From: Bondarzewia mesenterica
Taxonomy: Eukaryota; Basidiomycota; Agaricomycetes; Russulales; Bondarzewiaceae
NCBI GenBank assembly: GCA_004802705.1
Contig: SGPL01000241.1
Location: forward strand, 1 to 47,691
DNA length: 47,691 nt
Reading direction: 5' to 3'
Made by a program: the position numbers and the translations under genes. Numbering within the stretch: position 1 is the first letter of the stretch; the number at the start of each line of letters is the position of its first letter. The notes beneath the pieces were generated by a model. The model ran no database searches. It was not told the origin of the DNA and saw only the letters and a list, made by a program, of their open reading frames with translations. Of the stretch, positions 33,669-43,139 are shown piece after piece.

Positions 33669-34152
33669 ATGTCGGCTGAGCAAATGACGCACAAGTTCGT
33701 AGTGTGGGCGCCATACTACGCGGACGCAGATGTTGGTGCGCGACGTTCTGCGTTACAGCACCAGCATGTTCAGTCCATGACCAAGAAGGTCGAGGAGAAA
33801 TTCATCAGTATATATTAACCTCTTGACTTTGATCTGGGGTTCTCTCACTGACTTTGTTCACTTGCGTGCAGGGATGGGCGGTCCGCTGATGGCGGCCGAT
33901 TCGGTCCATCTACCAATGAAGGAGAGAGAGCGATTTGGAACTTTTTTTTCTGTGCGAGGCGGCGAACGTGGAGGAGGTGCGCGCCTTTGTGGAGAACGAC
34001 CCTTACTGGAAGGGTGATGTGGTGGGTTTCCACATGCCTCTGTCAATTTTTCCGTTCACGGCTCATAAATAGTCTGCGTCTTCCAGTGGGACAAGGAAAA
34101 ACTAAACATTGTGTCTCTCCTTCTTCTGGCCGGAAGCGGACAAATTCTGTGA
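33669..34152 (+). CDS. YCII-domain protein (one frame break)
   Basis: A small YCII-related protein: a dimeric alpha-beta fold of unclear function in fungi, some bacterial members being dehalogenase-like or muconolactone-isomerase-like. Exon 1 is MSAEQMTHKFVVWAPYYADA followed by RSALQHQHVQSMTKKVEEKF. A 64-nt intron (33808-33871) joins to RMGGPLMAADSVHLPMKER. After a second intron (34022-34086) the end is WDKEKLNIVPLLLAG... to TGA at 34152. Between them the run at about 33942-33949 has eight Ts. Seven would give RFGTFFLCEAANVEEVRAFV and ENDPYWKGDV in the frame that fits the family and the second intron. So either a one-base sequencing error or a recent pseudogene. Confidence 0.8.
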
Positions 34153-34665
34153 AGATTAGCCACCGTCATCGTTTTTCGTGTGCGCTCTCCATGCCATGTC
34201 AAGTTTTCAAATGTCTCTCACTTGTACATGGTCTTTAGTGGGGTGGTTTATCATTCGGGCTGCTTATAGTATGCTATTCATAATGGTAGGCCACTACAAA
34301 CCGACTCCCACCACACCTTACTTGAGCTCGGGCCCTGCGCCTTCACAAAATTCGACATTTTGGGCTGCATAAGTAATAAGTCTTGGCTGAGCCGCCCACC
34401 TGCACCAGGCTCGGATTCGGATTCGACGCTCGGAAATTGAGGCATCGAGTAAAGGAGTTTCGGCTCTACCAATTGAGATCTCAATGGAGGAAACATATCC
34501 ATGTTGCGACCTACTCATTTTCACCGGCAGTTGAGACAACCACCCGAGAAATAAGTATGTAGAACACCATCAGACTCCAAATCAAGCTGTCTACATGTAG
34601 CACGGACAGTAAGTGCAAGACAAGACAAGAAACTAGTGATGGATTTGACAAGAGGTAGTCAGGAG
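34153..34665. other. Intergenic, nothing recognised
   Basis: Convergent spacer between the YCII gene and the 7TM gene. It shows no feature beyond short ORFs. Confidence 0.5.
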
Positions 34666-36003
34666 CTACTTATGAAGAATATCAGTACTGTCGCTGGAGC
34701 CGGACAGCACCTTCAGCTCGAAGGTATCAGGAATGTCGTGGACATCTTCATGTCTGCACCCCACACCGCTATGTTCCTTGCCATCACCCACAGCCGTGCG
34801 CGATTCATCAACCTGAGCATGAATTCGCTCACCATGAACGTCGACCTTAATCGGCGTCGAACCCGTCGTCGTCGTGAGACCCAAGGTAGATGTCGGGTTC
34901 CGCTTCTGCTTTACAAAGCTTATATGCAGAGGTTCTTGGTTGTCAGATTCGTCGAAATCCGACTCTGGGGATGAATGCAGTTTGAACAGGAAGGCTACGA
35001 CGACAGGCAGGTTCGCCACTAAAAGACTGACAGAAGCCTGTGAAAGACCAGATGAACAAATTGGCAAAGCAAGGATTGCCCGAATGCACGTACCTGTACA
35101 GTTGCCGCTACTCCCTCCGTCAGGCCGCCAACGCGAAAAACCGCATAAGCGTGGTACAAGCTGACGGCCGTCGTAATCGAGGTCGTCGCGAAGACGGCCA
35201 CCAACCGAATCTTCAACACCTTGTTCAGCCGCACGCTCCATATGAGGTTGATCGGCGCAAAGATGAGTATTGCGTCCGTTGTAACATCCGCTGAGAGAAC
35301 CAGGTGAGAGAAGATGGACGTAGATCGGATGGGAACACATACTAATGACTTGAGCTATAGCGACGTTTCGGCCGAGGGCACATTGCGGGATGGGTTGACC
35401 CTTCCAGCTCGGCTCCGCCTCGCAAACCCACCAAACTTGGGCGAAGAGGATCGCCCAAATGATAAAAAATACGACCGACATATATGCCAGCACGCGGCGC
35501 ATTCTTTCGAAAGAGAGACGGATGACCGTGAACAAGATGGACAGGCGTGCACTCCTGCACGACGAGAAGGATGAGACACAGCACCGAAAATTAATCGGCA
35601 GACCCACCATGCAACGGCGTAGTAGAATTGAGCAACCCTATAAAAACCGGTTCATACATGATTAGCACAGGAGATCAAACGCGGTTGTAAAGACATACAT
35701 GTAATAAACCGCAATTTTCGAATCGTGAGGTACGGTGGCTGCGGAGAAACTCTTGAATAAAACTACGGCCACCAGGCTGCTGCAACACGCACTAGGATCC
35801 TTGAGGTGAACAAGATTCGCCACCATTAGGACAATGATACATAGCAAGGACAGGAAAGCCCATGCATCATCCCACCACAGCTTGCCCCTGGTATGGCGAA
35901 TGTAGAAACGGAACAAGGTCGTTACAATTGCAAGACAGGGCAGAACAGTAGTAACGACTGGCAGTCCTTCAATTTTGGGAACAAAAAAAATTGCAGAAGG
36001 CAT
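34666..36003 (-). CDS. Seven-transmembrane rhodopsin-domain protein
   Basis: A fungal integral membrane protein of the 'rhodopsin domain' family (related to the Pth11/SAT4-type, not to retinal opsins). The start is MPSAIFFVPKIEGLPVVTTV. An upstream in-frame ATG at 36078 would add 25 residues. Helices: TM1 LPCLAIVTTLFRFYI, TM2 WWDDAWAFLSLLCIIVLMVA, TM3 from AQFYYAVAW spliced to SARLSILFTVIRL, TM4 LAYMSVVFFIIWAILFAQVW followed by WVCEAEPSWKGQPIPQCALG, TM5 TDAILIFAPINLIW, TM6 LVAVFATTSITTAVSLYHAY and TM7 ASVSLLVANLPVVVAFLFKL. The family's CxxxxxW...C loop and the Trp-Asp pair are present. A Ser/Thr-rich cytosolic tail ends DSTDILHK. At least four introns are needed. Function is unknown; relatives are often placed as putative receptors. 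Confidence 0.85.
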
Positions 36004-37953
36004 GGTGCTCACCGCGAAACTGTGGGATGGAGGGTACCATGACAGGGTGCTGCTAAGTGCGACGGCCGAATGAAGCACTATCCGACGTTACCTTATAGGG
36101 GAGGCGGAGAAAATCATGGCGATACTGCGCATTTGGTCAGTATGTAGCATGCTAGGAATTATGGTAAGTCACCGGTCAGTGGTGACGGCTGATGTCGAAC
36201 TTGATGATCATGGTTGTGAAGCGCTTGAGCTAGCGCTCACCGCTCATCGCTTCGCAAGGACCCCGGCACAAGTCCTGCTTGGCAGAAGAGGACGTCTTTT
36301 TGATTCTGCGCGATGACTCGGAAGAGTGAGAGGTGACAGGCCAGGAGAATTGATAGGTAGGCGCCAACAGAGAGGAAAGATGCCCCCCCCCCCCCTCCCC
36401 TCCCCCAAGTCCGAAGCGACTCAGCCTGAGACGTGGCCCGAAAGGCTGGCAGTACTAGGACGTGACAGTACTTACCATAGCGTTGTATGGCATATCCGTA
36501 CATTCTGGCAGTGATTACTTTACTTGTATATTGATTTTCTTCTACGTGACTAGAGCTTTTCGAGTCACTGGCCGTGATGAAAAGCCTGAAAGTTCGGGGC
36601 AGGTCTGATTCAAAGCACGATGGAGACAGTTTTGCAGATAAATTCAACATCTGATCGGCCGATAGTAATGGGGAATTTGGCCAGAGATCTGAGAGCTTGT
36701 TGATCAACAAGCCTGACTCAGAGCGCTTGCAGTACCGCGAGCACATTGTCGCAGTGGGAGTCAAATTATCTAACTATGTCTAGTGGTCGATGATATGATG
36801 GAGATGGAACTGATTAAGAAGAGGCTGTGATAAGGAAGGAAAGGAGGAATCCGCCGTGCATGTGAAGGCGGAGACGTTGCAGGCAAAGATATGGCGGCTG
36901 GCGCCGAGATTATTTTAAGGGTACTGTAATACTGCATACATAACACGATCAATTCTGGCTGGGAATCGACCCCTGTGGCATGTGACCGTTTCGTGCATTC
37001 GCGCGAGGCCAAATATTGTACAGCCGAAAGTCTCTCATATTTAGGTACTGGTACTGGCCAGTATGAGATGTAGTCTTGAGACGGGCGTTTGCGAGAGTCC
37101 GTGTCAAACCTGGAATAGTGCGTGCGTGACCCAGCGTGACCCTCTATTCTAAGTTCTAACAATTCTTAAACAGCGCCAGAAGGACCAGGTTATTTGGGAA
37201 CTCACACTTTTGTTCGGACGCTCTGATACTAGGCGGCTTTTGAGTGCTAAGTATATCGCTATCTTGATCACAGACCCTGCGCTCACATGTTTCATAGGCG
37301 CTAAGTAGTGCTATGTACTCCCAGACAGCACCTGGAGGACCCCAGGTTATCTGGGAGCTCACCTTCTATATGGCCGCTCTAATTCCACATAGCTGCTGAG
37401 TGAATGCTAAGCTTCTCCGCCGTGCGCCTTCCTTATCTTCATCTATGATCTATCTGTAACGTCAAGCACGGTATCATCGAAATATTCGTTCTTCATCTAC
37501 ATAACAAACAAATCTAGTGTTGCGGCGTTCGCCGACCGCACACAACGCTACGGATTTAACAAGCGTGCAAATCAGATTCATAGGCAATTCACAGAGTCAT
37601 GATCATTTTCTTTTATCCGATCCCTCGCATCAAGAACTGCACTGGACGCGCCGGCCTTCATGGAGGCTCCCATGAGTTCTGAATTGTGATGAAGAATGGA
37701 AGCGGTGTGATGATTGCTCATACATGCTTCGTGTAGCCTGCGGCGTCTCGAAGACTCGCCGACCCACCCTTCACACAAGGCAGTTCAACTTTTCGTGCGT
37801 TCTTGATAGCTTAAGGTCAATCTTTTTTGCGTCCTATAACAGTTTGGAGCTATTTGGAGTTCATATAGGAACTTTCTGACCTCGAGAAAAGGACAGTGGC
37901 TTTCCACAGACCCAATACGTTACTCTAGAAACAAATTTCTATCAAATTCAAAC
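36004..37953. other. Intergenic with poly-C and diverged repeats
   Basis: It contains a run of 13 C (36383-36395) followed by CTCCCCTCCCCC, and a pair of diverged direct repeats (37171-37411). A minus ORF at 36237-36764 includes a hydrophobic stretch (FLSVGAYLSILLACHLSLFR) that could be a remnant of another membrane protein; no family is assigned. Confidence 0.45.
37171..37411. repeat. Pair of diverged direct repeats
   Basis: Copy 1 (37171-37251) and copy 2 (37326-37411) share the order CAGCRCC, GGACC, AGGTTATYTGGGARCTCAC, CGCTCT, then GAGTG..TGCTAAG. They are similar along their whole length with small indels. They lie 74 bp apart in the same orientation. This looks like an old local duplication or two members of a dispersed short repeat. 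Confidence 0.65.
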
Positions 37954-38986
37954 ATGCTTGCCGACATCGCGCACGCTGCTGTCATACCCGCTCATGATGA
38001 TCCGGGGCGACCCATCGAGCACGCCGCTCGCACTTGTCACAACTTTCCAGGAGCCAGCTATGTCCTCCCCGCCGATGAAACAGAGAAAAAGAGGTCAGAG
38101 TCTGACAGTGACAATCTTGTCGACCTCCGGCTGACCATCCTTCATCGTACGTTAGACTCGTCCTTCAGCATGAAGTCATGAAGCGTGCCTTCGACGGAAA
38201 GATAGTTCTACCTCCGATTGACATCAATAAAGCACAGTTCATCTTGGACTCTGGGACTGGCGGGGGTAAGCGAGCTTTCAAACTCATGACGCACAGTCTG
38301 GGGTGATGATTTTCTCTCGTCAGCTATTTGGCTCGTAGATCTCGCCTCTCAAGTCAACCCCTCCACCATCCTACACGGCATCGACATCGAAGCTCGTCTC
38401 TTCCCTTCCCCTGCTCCCCTCAACCTCTCGTTCTCCATCAACTCGGTCACGGCACTGCCTGAGGGGTGGACCGGCCGCTTTGATTTCGTCCACCAACGTA
38501 TCCTTAAAGTCGCATTGTGCTCGAGCGAGTGGCCAGTCGCCGTCGCCGAAATATTCCGCGTCGTTCGCCCAGGCGGGTGGGTGCAGCTTGCTGAGCCGGG
38601 GAATTGGAAATCTGGTGACATGACGAGGCGGCATCAGGGCCTCGTCAAAACGTCTCCTCGAAAAGCGCGGGATGCTCGTTGACGTGGCGGATCGCCTCCC
38701 CGGGATGCTGAAGGAGGCAGGTTTCGTTAACGTGTCCATCGAGGAACGCGGTATGAAGGCGGGGGCGTGGGCAGGCAAGGATGGTTGCGAGGTGAGGGAT
38801 AACTATATTGGCGTGTATCGCGGCATGAAGACGCCAATTTTAAATGCGGGAGGGCTTGGGGTCGTGGACTCTGAGAAGGAGTTCGACGATTTTTTGGACG
38901 CGGTCGAGGCAGAATGGGATGAGATCGAGGGCACAGAGCTCGAGATGTTCATCATGTGTGCGCAGAAGCCGTTGCAGACCGCCTGA
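37954..38986 (+). CDS. SAM-dependent methyltransferase (frame breaks)
   Basis: A class I methyltransferase of the UbiE/LaeA-like type common in fungal secondary metabolism and regulation. After MLADIAHAAVIPAHDDPG come LQHEVMKRAFDGKIVLPPID, AQFILDSGTGG joined across an intron to AIWLVDLASQV (motif I), ILHGIDIEARLFP (acidic residue binding the SAM ribose), RFDFVHQRIL, FRVVRPGGWVQLAEPGNW, then KRGMLVDVADRLPGMLKEAG and a C-terminal SIEERGMKAG. Two breaks exist. At 38647-38650 four A's should be three to keep LVKRLLEKRGML in frame. Near 38145-38160 the LHR...LQHEVMK join needs a shift, or an unlikely 22-nt intron. The small-molecule or protein substrate is not readable from sequence. It may be a pseudogene or carry sequencing errors. 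Confidence 0.75.
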
Positions 38987-39150
38987 GTCCATTGTTTTTT
39001 CTTTCATTTTCTTGACTATAGTTTCTTCGGTGTAAGAATATGTGCAGGCTGTTCCCATTGCCATGAATCTATCTGAAGTCAATTGACAGCTGTTTGATGA
39101 GCGATAAGCACTCCTTGAAAATTTTTGTCGAGTGTGTAGTATGATTTGGT

Positions 39151-39744
39151 GGACCACACTGGACAAAAATACTGCTTTTATGTACATACAGGCCCCGGGA
39201 AACTCCTATATATGTTCCCCCGTCGCAACCCCCAATTTTAGGCCTCAAATATGCTTATTTTCGGGGGAACATATATAGGAGCTTCCCGGGGCCTGTACAT
39301 ACTAACAATATACATATCTATATAGCAAGAAGCTGCAAGATCGATGGCCCAATTTTTTTCTATCAATGCGATCTTCTAAGATCGCGCAATATTGAGCATG
39401 CTATATTTTGCAAGATCTAAAATTTAAATCACATTTTCTACATCTCCAATACACAGATACCCAGGCTTGTCCTGCCTATGAAGGTCTTTATTGGACAAGA
39501 AGCATTCCGAAACCCCTTAGGTACGAAATCTACAAAGATCTAGCTATATCTAACCACCGCTCGATATTATAAAATTGAGTTCTACACTAGATCTTACTAT
39601 ATCTTGCTACATATTAGTAGATTTTGCTAGACACTACTATATAGATAGATAGATATCTGGCTAGATATTGGAAGATAGTGCTATAAATATGAAAAACAGC
39701 ATGTCATATACATAAAACATCGATTTTTTGTCCAGTATGGACTG
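39151..39744. mobile_element. MITE-like element with ~35-bp terminal inverted repeats
   Basis: The left end (39151-39187: CCACACTGGACAAAAATACT then GCTTTTATGTACAT) is the inverted match of the right end (39704-39744), whose reverse complement reads CCATACTGGACAAAAAATCG then ATGTTTTATGTATAT. The TIRs match at about 28 of 34 positions. The interior is AT-rich, with TAGATAGATAGATAT and a short palindrome GCGATCTTcTAAGATCGC, and codes for nothing. About 594 bp, non-autonomous. CAGT at the right tip recalls Tc1/mariner-type ends. A target duplication is not clear. It sits 165 bp past the methyltransferase stop. Confidence 0.65.
39189..39295. mobile_element. 107-bp foldback MITE nested in the larger element
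   Basis: Two 34-bp arms (39189-39222 and 39262-39295) are inverted repeats with one mismatch, starting CAGGCCCCGGGAA and ending GTTCCCCCG, around a 39-nt loop. Direct repeats TACATA flank both sides (39183-39188 and 39296-39301), as a target-site duplication would (or TA within it). It lies just inside the left TIR of the 594-bp element, so it inserted later. Confidence 0.75.
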
Positions 39745-40274
39745 TTATAGTGCAGGCTGACAGATTCTGATGCGGAAGCTCCACCTCCCCATATCTGGCT
39801 GCCCGAGGCATGGATCTCTTTCCGGCTTCGTTGTAGCTTCTTCAGTGCTATTTTTCGAGGTGAAGATGTGGTGTGGGGTGGTGTGCGTGCACTCGGCCAA
39901 AAGAACAGGGGTCTATATCGTTCATCAAACAACTGGAACGTCACCCTCGCAATACAACGGCGAACCGTAGTAACGATGATAACTCTCGAGTCTGGACGAT
40001 TCCCGCCATAATCTCTATTAAGTGACCTGCGAGGCTTTACAGAATGGTGAAGCAGAGCTTCAATGCCGATAAGCTGACGAAAATCCCGCTCATGGATCCC
40101 TACTTATTATGTTCCAGTTACGGCTGCCACATCACTGTCGTAATGCTTGAAGAATGCCCGAAAATCACATTCACGTTTTTCGTACACATACAGACAGAAA
40201 ACGCTCTCTGCAAAAACCACGAAACAATAAACTTTTCCACAGACGATTAATCCTGCACGCCGGCTGGGTGATCG
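39745..40274. other. Intergenic, nothing recognised
   Basis: 3' flank of the alpha/beta hydrolase. Short ORFs only. A polyadenylation-like AATAAA occurs within the minus-strand context, but no feature is firm. Confidence 0.4.
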
Positions 40275-41389
40275 TTACTTGGTGAGTTATAAGGTTGAGT
40301 AATGAGACACGAGCAGCATAAGATGGCTGGACTGGACGTACCTTCCCGTTCGCTTTGAGAACGAAGGAGATAATGCTCCTCACGACTTCCTCCGGGTAGT
40401 CGTAGAAGAGAGCGTGATTCCCACCTTCAATCATATTGACGTCCACGTTCTTGAAGTGCTGTTTCATCTCTTCGGCCAAGACATCGCCCTTGATCTGCGA
40501 GTCGCACGTTCCGCTCATGATGAGGAGAGGAAGGCCATGCGAGCCGAGCTCAAACAGCTTCGTCGGGTCCTGGGCTCTTGAGAGCACGAACTTCCTAACC
40601 CTCGGTGACTGGAGTACGGCGGTGCCCATCCATGCGCACTTGAGCTCGAACGGCACGGCATCTGGGTTGACGAAGAGCGAGTTCACGAATCCAACGGTGG
40701 TGGACGTGCTGAGGTCGACGTCATCGGTGGTGACGAGGCCGGGACGGAACCCGGCGATGGTGGGAGTACCGATACGACCCATGATGGGCCCGATGAAGGG
40801 AAGTCCTGCGAGGTACACGACGCCGGCCAGAGTGTCGCTGGGAAGATGAGCAGAGATGTCGCATGCGACGGTACCTGACATAAGCGCCATCAACGTTTGG
40901 AACACGAGGGAGAAAAGCATAGGAAGTCCATACTTCCAAGACTCCTGGAAACATAACATGGTCAGGTGCTATTGAGAGTCGTGGAGGACATCTACCCACC
41001 ATCCTACTAGGACCGGCTTTCTCACTCCAAACGCGCTCGCTACTGCATCAAAATCTTGGGCAAAAAGCTCCGAGCGGTACCCAGCCTCAGTCTCAGGCTT
41101 CCCGCTTCTGCCATGTCCCCTGAGATCGTAACGGACCTACCCCATGGTTACCATTACCACGAGGCTCGGAGTAAGCGGCGAGAGAAAGTATGCAGCTCAC
41201 CAGATAGAGATTCTTGAGCAGATCAGAGTCAGCGAAGAGGTCGTTGAATACGGCGGCGCTAAGCGCGGTGCCGTGGAGAAAGACGGCGCAGGGCTTGGAA
41301 GGGTCGCCCACTGCGTCAGCGTAGATAAGAGTACCATCCTTGGATGGGATGAGGCGGCCAGGGTTGGGAGACGATGGTGTGGTGGTCAT
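40275..41389 (-). CDS. Alpha/beta hydrolase
   Basis: A cytosolic alpha/beta-hydrolase-fold enzyme of about 290 residues (esterase, lactonase or dehalogenase-like). Exon 1 from the ATG at 41389 reads MTTTPSSPNPGRLIPSKDG and CAVFLHGTALSAAVF, where HGT supplies the oxyanion region. An intron leads to VRYDLRGHGRSGKPETEAGY and RKPVLVG. The nucleophile elbow comes from an 11-nt microexon (40934-40944), giving GWSLGSTVACDISAHL. The long last coding exon has the acid (LLIMSGTCDSQIKGDVL) and the base (IEGGNHALFYDYPEEV). It ends FVLKANGK; a final intron places TAA at 40275-40277. Reading through instead would add about 55 residues. The triad is complete, so the enzyme should be active. Natural substrate unknown; the halogenase lies 1.75 kb away, divergent. 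Confidence 0.88.
40934..40944 (-). other. 11-nt microexon with the catalytic serine
   Basis: On the minus strand, GTTTCCAG precedes GAGTCTTGGAA, and GTATGG follows. The upstream exon ends GTAGGATG before GTGGGT (intron 40945-40999, 55 nt). The downstream exon starts GTACCGTC after TATGTCAG (intron 40875-40933, 59 nt). Joined, they code VLVGWSLGSTVACD. Treating the microexon and second intron as one exon reaches a stop after about 20 codons. Confidence 0.82.
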
Positions 41390-43139
41390 GACAGGTGTTG
41401 GAAAGTTGGGTGCTGTGTACTCGAAGCTGAGAGGCGTATATGAGGACGGGGAGCGGGTGGTGCATCCGGTCCATGGTTTGCTTCGAAAATGAATGAGGCG
41501 TCTGTGTCGGAACCCCGCACACCCTCGCGTCTTCTCTTCCTCGCTCGAAGATTCGGTGAGTTTTGAAGCTAGAGATTCGACCGAGCAGAAGCGCGCATGC
41601 ATCTGACATCATTGCGATGCAGAGCGCTGACTCAACGTATCATGCGCTAAATGGAATCTTTCATGTACTGCTCCCACCGGGCTGTATACTAATAGCCGTT
41701 GGAATGGAAGCAAACGTGGAAGGAATTCTGCAACCTGGACGAGGGCGCACGTGGAGCGCCCTCGAACCTCAGCGAACCTAGCGAACCTCTCGCGGCTCCC
41801 CGCACAGCCTCGCACTCAGGCCCGTGATATCTATGTACGGCTCACGAGTCAGTGTCGGAGTGTGCCGTGTCTTCGTCGGAGTCTTCGCGACGTCTGTTGT
41901 CCCACCAGTACGTTGACAGTTTTTCCTTCTTGTTTCGTTTCGTTTATTTATTTCCCCCCTCCGAACAGTAGCAGGAGTCCGCGTCATCGATATCATTGTG
42001 CGCACTCATGCACGCTTCCTTCCCGCTGATGCCCATCGCGGCTGGGTGACTGCCCGCCTTTCCAGGACCAAAATCGAGAGTAGTACATTGCACTGGAAAC
42101 GCTTGGAAATCTCTGCAACGGACTCCGAGGAAACCCTGAGAAGCACAATCAAAGCGCCTATAAGCACCCAGGAACGCTTGAAAGCGTCGCTGACAGCAAG
42201 TTAACTGTGTGCCCCGCCCTGCCCGAGCCTAACTGAGCGAAGACAGAGTGGGAGAACTGGCATCAGGGAGCATTAAAGACCACTTGACGCGATGGTACGC
42301 AGTACTATGCTCCAGGTTCAGACTCGGAGACTCCGACGTTATTCCCCACTCGCTTCCTCGATCGTGACCTACTAGTAAGAATGCGCATTGCAATACCGTT
42401 CGCTCAGAGAGTTCATTCCAGGGTTTGGCAAGAGTCAAGGATCATATAGGTCGATGTAATACAAATATAGATCTCGAATGTGATGTTGACGACACTTTAT
42501 CTGCGTAGCACAGGTGGCGCCTCGTGCCAGTCCCAGTCCTGCCATACATGGTTGGATCAGAAACGGACCTCACCCTGGCTTGAATAGCCCAGAAGCTGTG
42601 CTTAGTCCAGTGCTCGATGCATCACCGCACTGCCTACTGCACAGTTTGGTGTGTTTCCCGCAACTTTCAGATGCGATCTTTCGCGATACATGCAGAACGG
42701 AAGGTCATGATCTCGGTGAGCCCTATCACTAAACGACTATGTGATCATTTTAGTGATTTATTCATTCAAAATTCCTCTATTGTTCGCACAGCTGGGAACA
42801 TCATGGCGTTATCTGATCCTATCATTCTCTGGCCTGCGAACCATACAAGCACACAGACTGACCTGTCAATATCATTATTATCCAGAGATGCTGTGACTTA
42901 CAAGAATGTTTTTTGAGCACCCGTCATGATCTGATGCATCACATCAGAAGTTGACTTGTACCAGCTGCAAAATCAAGCGCCTCAAATTCCGGACAGTCAC
43001 CGGTGGAGTCTGACTAATAACGGGTGATGAGCTGTAATTCGATCTCTGCAGCTATATATTTGCAGCGCTCATGCTCCTGTTCAGCGACGACTACTACTAT
43101 TTATCTCCTATCAAGCATCCCTCCCGAAGTTGCAGCACT
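41390..43139. other. Divergent intergenic region, hydrolase-halogenase
   Basis: No gene recognised in about 1.75 kb. Near the halogenase a TATA-like TATATATT lies at 43053-43060, about 80 bp before the chosen ATG. The region holds the start-side flanks of both genes, so shared regulation is possible. Confidence 0.45.

Noticed and set aside
34666..35610. A single 314-codon minus ORF taken as one protein
   Set aside because: Only parts of it are the 7TM protein. The middle is a shadow frame, and the real TM5-TM6 exon (LNKVLKIRLVAVFA) lies in another frame with splice sites on both sides.
38147..38168. 22-nt GT-AG intron in the methyltransferase
   Set aside because: Far below the usual 45-60 nt of these genes, and the CAG it would use seems to belong to the conserved LQHEVMK codons.
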